Shown one piece after another: positions 14,596 to 27,606 of a stretch of 64,000 nucleotides of DNA (position 1 is the first letter of the stretch; every line of letters begins with the position of its first letter). The position numbers and the translations under genes are program-made. The DNA is from Pyrocephalus nanus (lineage: Eukaryota; Chordata; Aves; Passeriformes; Tyrannidae), in assembly GCA_038380795.1 (NCBI GenBank), contig CM076261.1, positions 14,247,226 to 14,311,225 of the forward strand, given 5' to 3'. The notes under the pieces are model-generated. The model was given only the letters and a program-made list of their open reading frames with translations, made no database searches and had not been told where the DNA came from.

Positions 14596-15287
14596 ATAGG
14601 GTAGCTTCAGCCAAAAAAGAAATTTAAAATCAGCAATCTTTAGCTGGTAAGTGGGAGAGGAAAGGAATTAATAGAAAGTATGAATATGAATTTTGTTTCA
14701 CTTTAATGAATTAAATTTAAAAAGTGATGAGAAATAAGTGTGTAATTACAATTAATATTTACAGGCTTTTTAGAAAAATATTTAATACATGTTACTATAT
14801 GAATCTTGCACTTCCTCTGGCAATACTTGTAATAGTTTGCTTTATTGAGAAGGGAGAACTATTCCACTCCTCAGCTGGGGAAATGATTGGTGAAGTGGAA
14901 AAGCAATGATGGAATTTTCTGACATAATTACATTTTTTTATTAGAATACTTTATCAATGATCTTTTTGAAAGAAAAGTTGTACAGTGTAACCATCAAGTA
15001 TAAAACACAGAACTTCCCACTTAACATTTTGAATGCTTTTCTGTAATAGAATTCAATTGAAAACAATACTTTTAAAAGCTGCAGTCTGAAAATTACTTCC
15101 TTGTAAAAGCCTTACTTTTTTTGTTAAAGAGACATATGCCTTCTATCAGTGTCCTATCTAATAATACTTTCCTTGATAATAAAAATAGTCTCAGTTAAAG
15201 ATATTGTTCAACAGCATGATTATGCATCAGTGGAAAAGTTACTATGTTAAGTTATTTCTATTAAAAAGTGTGATGATGTGTACTCAC

Positions 15288-15536
15288 CAGGTGTAAAGTT
15301 ATACCGAGCAGAAAACCCAATAGATTCTAGTTCAGCATCGGCAAAAAATTTAATCCACAGGAATCTGCCACTGGATTTTATCATAGGCGGGTTTTGCTGT
15401 CCACAGAAACGTCCAATGATTGGGGAAAAGCCAAAAGGTCCATCTCGTACTTCAATATGGTCAAATTTACACTCCCAAGAAGGCTCTATGGAATATTTTT
15501 CATCAAAGTGTAGTTCAATGCATTGTCTAGGAGCAG
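15288..15536 (-). CDS. NETO1: NETO1 coding exon 4 (second half of CUB1)
   Basis: This 249-bp exon encodes residues 74-156, starting [20 protein letters not shown] and ending SARYNFTP, then one G of the next codon. It supplies CUB1 Cys96 and Cys118, which are the expected second disulfide pair, and acidic residues in the [16 protein letters not shown] segment (Glu91, Asp99, Asp105) that match calcium-binding CUB domains. The acceptor is TCATCTCTAG with a good pyrimidine tract; the donor is GTGAGT (15287-15282). Nearly every residue agrees with the NETO1 sequence I remember from mammals, with a few substitutions such as Met at 125. Residues beyond TP in the open frame (15247-15287) are intron read-through. 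Asn153 lies in NFTP, a sequon weakened by the following Pro. Confidence 0.96.
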
Positions 15537-18500
15537 CTAGAGATGAAAAGAAAATGATCTTATTATTTTCTAACTCAAAACCCTTCAAAACTAAAGCAAA
15601 CTAAAGAAAATCAAATATATCAATTTTGTATGCCTTTTAACATTTTGCTTTAAAACTTGTTTGAAAATTAGTACATCTATATGTTTTAAAGATTTCACAC
15701 TGTCAAATTACTTGTCTTTTGTTTTCCTTTTAAAAAAGTGCTCTTGACAGCAGTGCTTAGCAAAGATAAGAGAGATATCTATGATAAAAAGCAAAATATA
15801 GTTAGGAATAATTGCTTCAAACACAAAATCTTTTTAAGAAACCTGCAGATTTGGTAAAAGATGTTTTTCTTATATTTGGGGGAGAGTTGTTCATCAAAAT
15901 TCCTTTTTATACCTATTGCTCACAAAGATAATGAAGAAGAAGCTGATCATAATTATGCTACAGTAAGGGCAGATCATGTTCCTCTATGTATTGCAGTCAA
16001 TGACAAACTGGAGTGTACTTGCTTATACCCAGAATTCCTTATCATCTCACTTAAAACATAAGGACAAATGGATTTAACTCTCACTTAAGAAAGAACTAGA
16101 TAAGAATAATAACTAAAGAGCAAATGAGATAAAAGAAAACCTTGAAGAAAATTCATAGTGGTCACTTAATTAGACATGAAAAAGTTCCATCCTTTTTTTT
16201 AGGCACTAAGCCTAGTGACACTCAGAATGATCCAGAAAACAAATATTCCCTGGCATCTCCTGCATAAAGCAAAAAATTTACTGGTAGAACTATAGTATTT
16301 TCTTAAAAGGAGAAAAAAATATCATGGTTTGGTCTATAAATTTCAACAGATGCAACGTCCCTAGGTGCACTGTTTCATATGCTTAATCCTTCCATAGCAA
16401 AAACTGTGTGCCTTCAGTGTCTAGACCATGGTATGTTAGAGCTTTTTGCTGACAAAGCCTTCTGCTAAGGCAAAGATTTGTTGTGTCACTGCCTGCTATG
16501 CCTCTTGTGGGATCATGTCCTACACTTTACACATATTGGAAGAGGCTGGAATTGCTAAGAGCTTTGCCTGAGTTACCATTCTTTTCACACAAAAACATAC
16601 AAGATCAAAGTCCAAGTAAGGTGCATAAAATTAACATGCAAACAGCTGCCACTCCAGCAGGTCAGTATCTCTCTGTTTCTTTCCTCAAGATTAGTACAAA
16701 ACTGTTAACATGACCAGAACTTAGATTTTGTTTGGAATTTGAAATGTTTGATTTGATGTTTTTGGTATAAACTCATTACCAACATAAGAAGAGAGACTAT
16801 TTAAAATTAACTGAATAAGAAGGTATCAGGTAAATCTTGAAATCTTTCCAGAAAAGCACACAGTTGGAACCCTTTTACAACTATTTCATGTAAATAAATA
16901 CAGTGCTATTTGACAAGAAGCGTTTAAGAAGTTAAAACACATTGTTTGAAAAGAAAGATTATTTTAACAGCTTTGCTAACAATGGTAATATACTTGGGTG
17001 ATTGATATTTACAGAAACATTAAATAAAATAAGAAATAAACCTTTTTTACTGTTCTCAATTTGAAGAAATTCACATTTAGGGCAGTACTTAGTATTAACT
17101 TGTTATTTATACCAATTTACAGGAAACTTGTGATCTTTCTGCCCATGCAAATTCAAAAACAAAGCAATAGATAAAGCTTTTCATGTAATTGCGTCAAATT
17201 CACAGTTCATGTAAAGCAAACCACTTTGAAAGTATGAAAAAAATATAAAAATAAAATTAGACATTAAAGCTTGTAAAGAAGATCCTACTAATTTTATCAT
17301 TGGTGAGGTTTGAAGACCAAAGTAGTTCTTTTCTGATTATAGTAAAAGACTGAATACCTGGAAGACATCATCGATTATTGTTATTCAGATATTTCTATCC
17401 CTGACTTCTCACTTTTATAACAAATATTGATTTAAACTTAACTAAGTAATACTAGGGCAGAAGGGAGCAATCAGCACGTTTCAATCTGGCATCGTATTTT
17501 TCATGCTCTTATTCCATTTAAGGAGATTTGTTGGGAACTGTTCATCATTCACCTAAGGACAGCAGAATTTGTCATCAGAAACTCCATACTTACAATGCCT
17601 TTGGTAATCTTAAGAATGCTCATTATGGCTTGAAAATCTTAAATGCACACTCTATTCCAATGTTATGCTATTAACCCACCTAAAGTTTTATTGTAATGTT
17701 TCAGCATCACAAACTAGATATGAAGATTAACTCTGCCATAACTGTATCAGACAGCATCATAGCCAGTGCATGGCTGCTCTGCTTTCCACAGCCTCGAAGA
17801 GATATCTGCTTCAAAAATGGCTTATGCCATTATTATAACATACTTGTCCTTTATAAACTTTCTCTTTTTCACTGCCTCATTTTGTACTAAGAGGAGGGTT
17901 AAAAGTGCTGGCTCATAGTTAAACCCATAGCAGGTCTTCTCTGAATCTCAGACTCAAGTAACACACATTAAAAATGGGCATGAGGCCCCTTCCAAGCTGT
18001 AGCTTAGGCATGCACAACCTGAGAAAAAGCACAATTTCCACAACCTCTGAGTAGTGCTCTGAATTTCACAGTGCAGACTAGTTTTACAATCAGAATATTG
18101 CTATAGTTTACACTTCTCTGCTTTTATTTATTTTTCAACTAAGTCAAGATGAGGACTTTCCTAGTGAAGCTCAGATCTTGCTACAGGATCAGAAATAATC
18201 ACATCAGCTCAAGGAGGGCTCAAGAGTTTTCAGTTTTCCCCAAAGCTCCCATCAGTAGCGGCTACTTCACTCTAAGAAAGGAGCATTAAATATTCATTAG
18301 CACCACTTCTCCATTGCTAAATAAAACAAGGCTGGGAATTGAATCTGGGGGCTGGACCACTGGCTGTTCACACTCCTTAAATGTCAAAGTTACATTCTGG
18401 CATCACTTTGGCTGTGCAAAGTTGGAACTGCCAAACCCCATTCTTAGGCATGATGTGGTGGCTCACATCAGTCAAGGATCACTCACTCCAAGTAGTTTGT

Positions 18501-20715
18501 ATCTGTACTCTTAACTTGGAAGGTAAAAGGAGCTGAAATGTACGAGCGCAATTGTGCCTATGGGCCTTAAGGCCAGTAAGCACATCCAAACCTTTTTTAA
18601 GCAGTAGTATATGTAACTGCCCATGGCACAGCCTGCTCTGCAAGCTAATCCAAACAGGGCAAGCTCCTTTCTCCTGACTCTCCAGAGGAATGCAACACTT
18701 CATGCTTATGTAATTGTGTGTAACTGTGGGATGCAATACACACATCCATGCACCTTTCATCACGTGCTTTTGAATGCACCTGTGCTTCATCTTAACATTT
18801 AGTTAATGGTTAAATGCTTTGTTTGCAATAATCTATAGAAGATACAAAATTAAAAGTCTTCCTAGAAATGACCCTAAGTGACGAAAACACATAATACAAA
18901 CTCTCAACTTTGGCTTCTTTTTAGCAAAAAAAGGTATACTTTCAGGTTTATAATCTGGATTTAATTAAGGATTTCTTCACCAACACAAGCTAAAACAAGT
19001 AGCTATTGTATAAATACACATCCTGTGCCACAGCTTTTGCAACAAAATTGGGCATATGTGGTCACAGTAAAACTTACAGAAATAAAATGAGAACAAGTTC
19101 AGAATAATGATTAATAATAATGTGTGTGTACCTATAGAAAAACAAAACAAACAAAAAATCTGGAATATGCAACTCTTCCAGACTGGATTGGCATCTGGCC
19201 ATCTAATCAGAAAAGGCAGGATGGAGTGGTCATTTCTGGTATCCCTATTCACAGGTAAAGCCCATATGCATCTTCAGAACTTTTTCTGTGGCTATGATGT
19301 CAGGAAAAGATGTTGTTAACTCCAAAAGAAATATACTGAAACTGTCTCATAAAATTATTTTATTTCAAATCTCAAAAATCTTCTATACTTAGCTTCCAAT
19401 TATATTTCTTCAAAAATATTTAATACCAAGGAAAGACTACTTAATGCTTTCATGTCTTGTCATATTTTTCACCTAATTATCTTACACAAGTGCTGTCTTG
19501 AGATTTTACATCCAATGAAAAAAAAAATGGTACTCAATTCCAGCTTGCAGTAGAACAGTTGCAGCAAAACCGCACAATTAAGGTTTTAATTCTGATCAGC
19601 CTCTAAGTCTGTGTAACTGACAGCTGAAGTTAAGTGAAAAATCTGTTTCAATTTGCCACATTGCATGGAAATGAGAAACTGAATTTAACACCTACCCCCA
19701 TCTCTCTGAGCTGCTACCCTACTAATAGTTTTCAATAATCCTCAGTCTTTCTGGTTGTCCTGCTATTATTGATAAGAAAACCACATATATCCTCCTTTTA
19801 AAAAAGGATTCTTTTTTTCGTTTTGATGAAAACTTTTTGAACACAAAAATCACTGTGAAATACAAAAGGACTTTCAGCAGAGGTTTTTTGTACAGTGATA
19901 ACGTGACTAACACTTGTGAAATATCTAGGATTAAAGAGTTTAGTGGTCTTTTGTGAGAACGTGGAAGACCTTCAAAAGTGCTAACTGTAAACGTCCACAA
20001 ACACGTAAAATGGAAGATTTATTTCAACCTGTATGTAAATAAATTCTGGTCCATACCTCTATTTATAAATAAATGTTTAATTATTAAAAACTAATGAACT
20101 GATAAAATCTTACAAGTATTTCACTTACAAAATTTCCAAAACAATTCTCAAGTTATAATGTATAAAGTATGACTATACCACTCCCCAAATATTTTTAATA
20201 CAAGCAAAAGCCTTTGCTCCTACAAAATCTCCTGTGCAAATTTCCATTTGTAGCACACATGCCAAATGTTCTGCAGTCTGGCAAAGGCTAATGCTGTCAC
20301 TGCTGCAATTGCTCTGGGCAGCTGTGAATTTTGCCAGGTTAGAGCCATGAATATGCAAAATAAGGGTGTAATTTGGCCAAAGAGGGAGTTTAATGTGTAC
20401 ACTCAGCTATTTCCTATGTCTTCTATACACCAAATAAGACTGAAAGAAAAAACAAAAAGAACAAATTCCCTTTGTGTTTAGAAAGGCAGATGGGATTCAT
20501 CAGAAGCTCCTTGTAGTGGTGCATCTATCCCCACCAAGCTGCAGTGTTTGCAGCTATTCTGCACTCATGAATGACATTCTTCTACAGCATAACAATTTTT
20601 GTACAGTCCATGATTTCTAGATGACCTTAAGGATTTCTCTTAGAAAGGCATTCAAGCTGGGCTTTAAAATTCCTAGTTGCTCCAATAGCTAATTATCACT
20701 GCTACTGAAACAGAA

Positions 20716-20753
<38 letters not shown>

Positions 20754-23700
20754 GAGAAAAAGAAAAAATATCTAAGAAACTTCTAGCCTTCTAGCTGTTT
20801 GATTTGCTTAATCTTTGACTGCTAGGATAGAAGTCAGAAATCCTCTTCTTTTTTCAGATATTCAGTCTGATCATGGCTACTTTTTCCAGCTCCTTTACTT
20901 CACCAAAGTAATTCTGACATGATAAAAGGCTTGCATACATTTAAGACGAGCTACAATGTGGAGGAAAAAAGTTGTAACACGAGATGAAATTCAATTTTTC
21001 TACAACACACTACATGTTGGAGTCTTTACTTAAAACTTCTAAAGTCAGTAGGAACTGCATTTGAAGGAAGCCATCAGAATTTGGCCTAGAGTGTGTTTGA
21101 TAGCAAAAAATGAAGGGGTCGGGAAGGAAGCTAGTGATTCATATATACATTTATACTCACATCACACAGTTTTCAGCATGGTATATATACAGTCCTGGTA
21201 TGCTGAACTTTCTAAGACATATGAAGGGGAGATGGCAATGTGGCAATGCTATTACAGATCACATCGAAAATCCCTCTAGTTTAGTACTTGGTATTCAAGA
21301 GCACCCAGAACCTATTTGAAGCATATCGGAATTTCAATACTAAATATAAAAATAAAATGCATATGGAGATGTTTCTGCCTTACTCGAAAACACTTACATC
21401 CTTCATTAGGCAGGATTATCCACAATTTTCATAAATTGTTATCTGATCTCAAAGATATTGCTATCAGTAAAATAATTAATCAATTTTTGCAATCTTTTAA
21501 CTTCAATATCTTATGCCAATGAGTTCCATAGAATATAAAAGATATGGGGAAAAGTTTATACTTGATAGCCCTCTTATCATTCTCTGCCATTTTTACACAT
21601 TGAAAAAGAATAAGTATGGACAAATAATGATTTTTTATAATTTAATTGTAATTACAAAATAATCTTTGTTGACTTTGAGTGCTTCTTTTGCCTTTTTTGA
21701 AATCTGCCACATTAAAAATATTATTGCTCAGACATCTTACTATATCTCTGTTCATTTTTGTGACTTTTTCCAGACATGACTATTCATGGTTTTTTAGAAG
21801 ATAGAAGTAGACACGGGGCAATCAGAGCTGAAAATGTTGTGCAATATCCATGGTTCTCATCAAATTATGCACCAATAGAGCTGCTTTATTTTGGGTTTCA
21901 AAATGTCCAGTTGCAATCCAAATTGTCCATCAGGCTGGATGGGAAGATGAAAATACCAGAGCTATAAAAAATTATGTGCAACTGTTTTTAGCAGATTGAG
22001 TTTTCCCATGAAATATAACAACAAGGCGTCTGTTAAGTTTGAATTACTCTTTTCCCTATACATTACTCCAAACCTGTCAATGTGGAATTTTGTCTTCATT
22101 ATAGAACTTGGTTGACTAAATCTTGCCTTCATAAATTGTTCACAGACATTTCAATTTTAAGCCATTTCAAATTGGGTTATTTCAATAGTGTATTTTGCCA
22201 CCTTTCAGCTTATTACCTATATTTTTATAAGTACTCAATTACTATGATAAACTCTTTACAATATTAGAGGTTCAGACACCTTCTTACGAGGAGGAACATC
22301 TTACACTTGAAATACAGGACTAAAATTTACAAAAATGTTCTTTTTTTTTTTTCTACACCCTTTCTCTTTAATGATAAAAGACCCTGTATTTAAGATCTTT
22401 GAAGATAAACCAAGCTTAGTTCTTCCCAGTCCCCAAGAAGGTTAGATAATTTGATCAATAGATGCAAAAAGTCCTGGATCTAGCAACAGAAGTGTAACAA
22501 AACAAACAAACAAAAAACAAAAAGTTGTACATATTCAACCTACACATTTATATTTTTTTATTAATTTTTTTCATATTTTAAAATAATTTCTGAACTATGA
22601 GAAAATTTAAATGTTTACCAAAGGTCTGCTTAAGTTTCATACTTTTATGGGAAGACTGACAGACATAAATTTTCTTTAAAGACCTTGTTTGGCTCTGTTA
22701 TTTATAATCACCTCTTAAGTTCTGACTCAAGTCAAGTTGCCTAGCACTATAGTGGAATTCAGTCATTTTGCTGTGATTTTTTGCCTTTCTAAAAGGGCAT
22801 AGCGGAGGTGGGTCTAATAAAGTTAATTCAATTTAAATCAGCTCTAACCTTTTGAAATCTGTCTTGATACTACCTGAATCTTTAGTAAAATAACTACTTC
22901 AATGATTCCTGGTTCCATCATTAACTAATTAATAATTCTGTAAACTAATCAGGGATAGAGCAACATCATTGTTGTATTCTACATGTATTCAAAACTCATG
23001 AAAGAATTTTCTTGATTACAGAAATTATACTGCACCTGATCCACCTTTTCTGATACTAAGCTCTCTGGCAGTATCTAATCACTATTACTTTCCACAGATT
23101 AAGTTTTACAACAATCCTTTCAACATCCATTGTGTTAAGACTGATGAAATGCTGTAATTTTTTGTAATACAATTTTAGCCTTTCTTACATAATCTCCATG
23201 CCTGCAATTAAAAATTACTCTTTTAAAACTGTGTCTTAGAGCTGTATGGTGTAAATGTTTATTCTTCTCTGGGTTTATTTTGTGAGGTGGTTTTGGTTTT
23301 TTTCATTTATTTTCATTTCTCATGAACCATTAGATGGAAAATAATTTTTACACTAACTATTTTGATATTTTCTGTATGAATTCTTTTAGTATACTTTGCC
23401 TAGCTATGCTTGTCATCCCTGATTCCATTATAAGTTTAAAATATCTCAATGAATGTCTAAAGCATTTTTGTTTCCTGTGCTCACTTTTACTACTCATTTT
23501 ATAATATTCTTCCGTAATGTGACTGCATTTTAGGTTCTATTCATTCTCTGAATATCCTGAAATAAATTGTACTGTGTTTAGTACTGAGTCATGCATACTT
23601 ACCACCTGAACTAATATATGAGAGGTGTCAAGATATAAATCAAGAGCTTCTCTAAATCTTGTGTCTTGAAAAGATTTATCATGAGCTTTATCTACCACAA

Positions 23701-23786
23701 CTTTACCTATTCTTCACATATAATAAAGTAAAACTCTTTTTTAAATAAAGTTGATAATAAAATACAAAGATTCCTCATTTGGTCAC
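15537..23786 (-). other. NETO1: NETO1 intron 3
   Basis: This intron of about 8.25 kb is bounded by the exon 3 donor (GTGACC, on the minus strand at 23786-23781) and the exon 4 acceptor (CTAG at 15540-15537). It is AT-rich with no recognisable coding sequence. Its main landmark is a 30-base A run at 20719-20748. Small open frames inside it (for example at 18479-18790 and 19722-20000, minus strand) carry no family motif and are treated as chance. Confidence 0.85.
20719..20748. repeat. Poly(A) tract, 30 bases
   Basis: This is an uninterrupted run of A inside NETO1 intron 3. No recognisable retrotransposon or processed pseudogene lies directly upstream of it. Confidence 0.95.
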
Positions 23787-23924
23787 CTTCTATAATGTAG
23801 ACACACTCTCTGTCCGGAGGATACTTGTTGGGGTAATTTGGAGAAGTGAAGATGCCTCCTTCTGCATATTTGGTCCAAGTTCCACACTGCACTGGTTTCT
23901 GTCCTTCGGAAGTAGTTTGCTTTT
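23787..23924 (-). CDS. NETO1: NETO1 coding exon 3 (N-terminal linker and first half of CUB1)
   Basis: This 138-bp exon encodes residues 28-73. The linker [12 protein letters not shown] is followed by [20 protein letters not shown] and [13 protein letters not shown]. The motif [12 protein letters not shown] is the classic opening strand signature of CUB domains, and Cys41 and Cys68 form the expected first CUB disulfide pair. The acceptor is TTTCACAG with a weak polypyrimidine tract. The donor is GTGACC, which lacks the usual G at +5. Both junctions are phase 1 and join cleanly to exon 2 (Glu codon) and exon 4 (Ala codon). An open frame reading past the donor down to 23707 is intron read-through. 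Orthology to NETO1 rather than NETO2 rests on the whole exon 1-4 sequence. Confidence 0.94.
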
Positions 23925-24340
23925 CTGTGAAATGATGACATTAAGCATTATGCAATTAGCTCACAGATTATTGTGTCTATGTGACACTTAAAAGTCTCTT
24001 ACAGGATAAATAAAACAGTCCCTTCTGTCAGTGGCCTCAAGCTATTTTCCCATTGAGACTGGGTATGACCATGGACCTGGGGGGAAACAATGTAGTTCTT
24101 TAGGAGTACAAATATATAATTCTTACTCAAAACTTTTTTTTTCAAAGCAGAGGAGAGATTTAGATATCTTGGGGAGACATATATGTGGGGTTTTTTAAAT
24201 AATAACCTGTAGGGAAAGCATGTGCTCAAGAAATGGAAGACATGAGTTTTCCACTCTTACATTTCAAAAAGCTCAAGCATGTTCTCTATCAGCAAGCTTC
24301 ATGCCATAATATAGGAATATATTAGAGTCATAAAACCAAG

Positions 24341-24363
24341 AAAAAAAAAAAAAAAAAAAAAAA
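24341..24363. repeat. Poly(A) tract, 23 bases
   Basis: An A run followed by CAAAAAC in NETO1 intron 2. Confidence 0.95.
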
Positions 24364-25275
24364 CAAAAACAGAGAATTAAGATAGTGTATACAAGTTGTT
24401 TTAAATCTGCAGCATCTTTATTCTATATTCATTGGACAGAAGTAGATAGGGGAATTCCTGAAATCTGGTTCATAGATTTCATAGATTTTTGCTGTTTGCT
24501 GTAAAATTAATAAATAGCTCTGAGGCCAGGAATCACATCGAAGAACTTTCCTCCTCCTAGGTGAATCATCAGAGCGCAGAGTCAGACCTACTTGTTTGCT
24601 TTCTTCCTAGCCCCAAATCACTTGCGCTCCTTTCTGCACACTGGCAGAGAGACAAAGGTTTGGGTCTGTTCAAACTGAAGAAGATGCAGGAATCCTTCCT
24701 AGGCACCATGCTTTAACAAGTAGGCTAAAATGAGATAGATTCTTCAGAGGCAAATATGCCTAGGTTGCTATTAAAAGGAAAGATAGTAGGTTCTAGATTG
24801 GTTTTGCTCCAGAGGAGGTAACTAAGACCAAAGGTATCCCATCTAACTTAAGCCCCTGATATGTGGAGTCAGGTGTTTGAGGTTTCCTCTTACAATCAGT
24901 GGAGGGAAACAGGCACCTTCCAAGGATGATTTTAACCACCTGAGTTTTGACTCATAGTCTGCAAGAATTTCTTTTTCTTCCTGGTCTGTATCCAGGCAGA
25001 GTATGACATGGAGCCTAATTTCCTGAAATGAATTCAGGCCTGCAGGGACTGTGCATTCAGATGCAGGTTCAGACACACAATGGGCTTAGCAGCGTTACCC
25101 TGCTTGGGCTTCATCACACTGAGCATCCAAGGCTTTTAAGAACAGCTTTCTCTACCCACCCTGCACAAATGCACCCACAATACCTAAGCTCAGATTTTTA
25201 ATTATACTTCAACAAGCAAAAATATTTTAAGTGTATGTAGCTCCGTGCCCAAACTGGGCTTCCCAATTTGAAAGT

Positions 25276-25324
25276 GGGAGTACCTTACAGTCTTTAGTTA
25301 GGGAGTACTTTTAGTCTTTAGTTA
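25276..25324. repeat. Imperfect 25-bp tandem duplication
   Basis: GGGAGTACCTTACAGTCTTT plus AGTTA (25276-25300) is followed directly by GGGAGTACTTTTAGTCTTTA plus GTTA (25301-25324). This is a local tandem duplication with a one-base length difference. Confidence 0.9.
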
Positions 25325-25506
25325 CAACGGAGTCTGCCAGTACTGCTGGATTTTTTTGTGTGTGTCCGGGCATGCGAATACATAGACAAAGCACAGACAC
25401 TGAAAGTAAATGAACTACTAAAAATTCCAAACCCTAAACTAATAACTAAAATCCATACTTTGGTCTCTAATATACTGTCAGAAAAAAAAGTCTGAAGTTT
25501 ACATAC

Positions 25507-25560
25507 CTGTTCCTTTTTTCGTTGCCCCAGACAAATGTAGGATGATTAGACTTGCTACAA
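25507..25560 (-). CDS. NETO1: NETO1 coding exon 2 (signal peptide hydrophobic core)
   Basis: This 54-bp exon has a good polypyrimidine tract and acceptor (TCTCTTTCAG, ending at 25561) and donor GTATGT (25506-25501). It completes the Ile codon from exon 1, then reads VASLIILHLSGATKKGT and leaves one G. The hydrophobic stretch VASLIILHL followed by small residues SGA is a typical signal-peptide core and cleavage region, so mature NETO1 probably starts near residue 23. It is too short to be found as an open frame alone; I placed it by splice sites and by its fit between the exon 1 and exon 3 reading frames. Both junctions are phase 1, so skipping would keep the frame but remove the secretion signal. 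Confidence 0.92.
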
Positions 25561-27499
25561 CTGAAAGAGAAATATGAATTAAATATCACAGTGTGATTGT
25601 GACTGAAATCAAATTGTACCTATCTATCTTACAAGAATACAAATTAAATAGAATTACTGTAAAAAAAAAAAATTCATGTTTATTTGCATCTTTAAATTGA
25701 ATGTTTTGCATAAGCAAGTTTCTTTGTAGCCTGTTCTTGTAAATATTTTTCTTTGCAAATGTATCCAAATAAAGAGAAGATCTTTTGGGTTTAAAACAAA
25801 ATCCATTCCATTTTTTCTTTTCCTTTAGTATTAAAGAAAAACATTTTTACAAATATTTATATGATCACAGTATGTGTCAGTAATAGAAAAGTGTCTGCTT
25901 TTAAGAGGGAGACAAAGGCCTGTTAAGTTTCGGTGCCACTGTACTCACTAATGTCTCTCACTACAGCATAATAAAATTTGAAATGAGTACTGGGAGTATG
26001 AAAGAAGTGAGGGGTTGGGTTCTTCACATCCATCAAAGCATTTGCAAATCCCTAGTGAAGTAAATTATTGTGTATGCTTAACAGTCTCATTAATCTAGTT
26101 TGTTTGACTTGTCAATGAGGTGTTGCTTTGTGCTGCAGTGAATCTGCAGCCCATTTTACAAATAGAAATCTCCTATCTCCAACCACGATAGGACAACTAT
26201 TCCTCTTGAGAACAAATGTGACCTTTTTGAGATGGACTTCGACTTGGATATAATTACTGAGTTCCTGGGAATAGTTTCCAAATATAACATTTAAACTGGA
26301 AAAGGCTAGGAGGCAAATGCTTAGGCCAGTCATAATGGTACTGATTTTGAAGATCGAAGTGACTAGTTAGCTACTTGATAAAGAAATCATGAACTGATCT
26401 TCTTGTCATCACTTATTTCTTCTGGCTATCAGAGAAAGTGGGACAGCAAGAGCAGAAGAGAACAGATCCATCAGTTCTTGGAGTGCTTGGTGCTTTACCC
26501 CAGCTAGTTTGGCATTAAGCCCAAACATAGTGCCTAGGCTGCACTGAAGTAAAGGCGGAGATTAAGTTCCATGTTTATTCTGAGCATTACAGATCAATCA
26601 GCTGCCATTTGTGTTGTTGACTATGATGAGGAACTGACAGACCTGTAGTCTTTAACAAATGTAATTCAACGGCATACTTTCTTATTACTGTCCCCAAGAA
26701 ACACCAAAGGCCACCATGGGATGGTAACTATGATCCTTTCAAAGAAGGTGCTTTCATCATTTACATCTTTTATACTGCAAATTGTGTGTAATTTTCACCC
26801 TGAAGGAATGCTGTCTCCATATTTGCAGTATTCTGATGGCATCGAGGTATCTATTTCTATGTCTTTGACCTTTCCCATGTGGCAGAGGGTTACAGACATA
26901 GATGATGGCTGCCTTATAAAGCAGGGAAAGGCTGAAATTCGGGGGAAATTAAGGCTTGGCAGCATATTCACTATTTCTTAGTGAGGCTAACAGCCCCTAG
27001 AGATGGATGTTGGCAGTGCTGATAGTTAAAAACTCTTCTGTGTCGTGGGCATTCAGTGAGAACACTACATCTTCTGCTCAGATCTGAATGCTACCCAGCC
27101 ATTCATACCCTTACTCTCCTCAGGGATGAATTCTGGAAATATATGCTAGCTGGGACTCTGCCTGCTGTGTCAGAATCTGAAGGCAATGCAGGAATCACCC
27201 ATTTCCTAAGTTGCTGATTTACTTTAGCTGTGTTTCACACAGTGAACATACTGTATCTATGCCTGTAATCTTCACCAGCCAAAGCCTTATTTCTCAATAG
27301 TGTAAGGTAGATTGGTGTTTAGAATATGGAACCAGCTGCTGGTGTTCCTTCTGCCCACAAATGTATAGAAGCTAGAATAGGACGCACAATAGCAAACAAA
27401 CTCCATGTGAGAAATGTTTCTTTTTAGACAACCGATAGCAATTCATGTCTGATTCTTATAGGTTCACTTCAAGCATATTTATCTAATCACTCTCCCCTC

Positions 27500-27606
27500 C
27501 TTTTCTATATGGAAAAAACTGGAGTTCAGAAAAGTGAAGAATTGGTCCAAGTCACAGATACGTTATTACCAAGATGACAGAAAGAAACACAGGTCTTTTC
27601 AGTTTC
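27500..27606 (+). repeat. Possible ancient MIR-type SINE remnant
   Basis: The stretch from GGAAAAAACTGGAGTTCAGA through GTCACAG to AACACAGGTCT follows, with many mismatches, the familiar MIR order: a GGAAACTGAGG-like start, AGAGAGGTTAAGT-like middle, CAAGGTCACA-like block and CCAGGTCT-like end. MIR/CORE-SINEs are old amniote repeats, so a heavily diverged copy is plausible. The match is by memory and could be chance. Confidence 0.4.

Larger units (their letters stand above)
1..15287 (-). other. NETO1: NETO1 intron 4 (5' part; continues beyond the window)
   Basis: This is AT-rich sequence downstream of the exon 4 donor. I looked on the minus strand for the expected continuation (an Asp-Pro-Asp-Phe-Lys-like start, then the CUB2 motifs EFEMGG, WYIRAP, YDGSS and the LDLa module) and found no match, so the next exon is probably left of position 1. 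The interval holds simple repeats (A/G-rich tract at 2.93 kb, G-run at 13.73 kb, GCAGT repeat at 14.57 kb), a perfect hairpin at 2.52 kb, and no open frame that I recognise. This reading-by-eye search could miss a short divergent exon. Confidence 0.75.
23925..25506 (-). other. NETO1: NETO1 intron 2
   Basis: This intron of about 1.6 kb lies between the exon 2 donor GTATGT and the exon 3 acceptor TTTCACAG. It contains a poly(A) tract at 24341-24363 and a 25-bp imperfect tandem duplication at 25276-25324. No coding sequence is recognised. Confidence 0.88.

Noticed and set aside
1..15287. Search for NETO1 exon 5 and later (CUB2, LDLa, transmembrane segment)
   Set aside because: No stretch matching the expected conserved motifs was found on the minus strand, so these exons are taken to lie outside the window.
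15247..15604. A 108-residue plus-strand frame opposite NETO1 exon 4
   Set aside because: It is the antisense shadow of a well-supported coding exon.
23707..23786. Continuation of the exon 3 frame into GDQMRNLC...
   Set aside because: It lies after the donor site, and the expected AAPRQC continuation is found precisely at exon 4.
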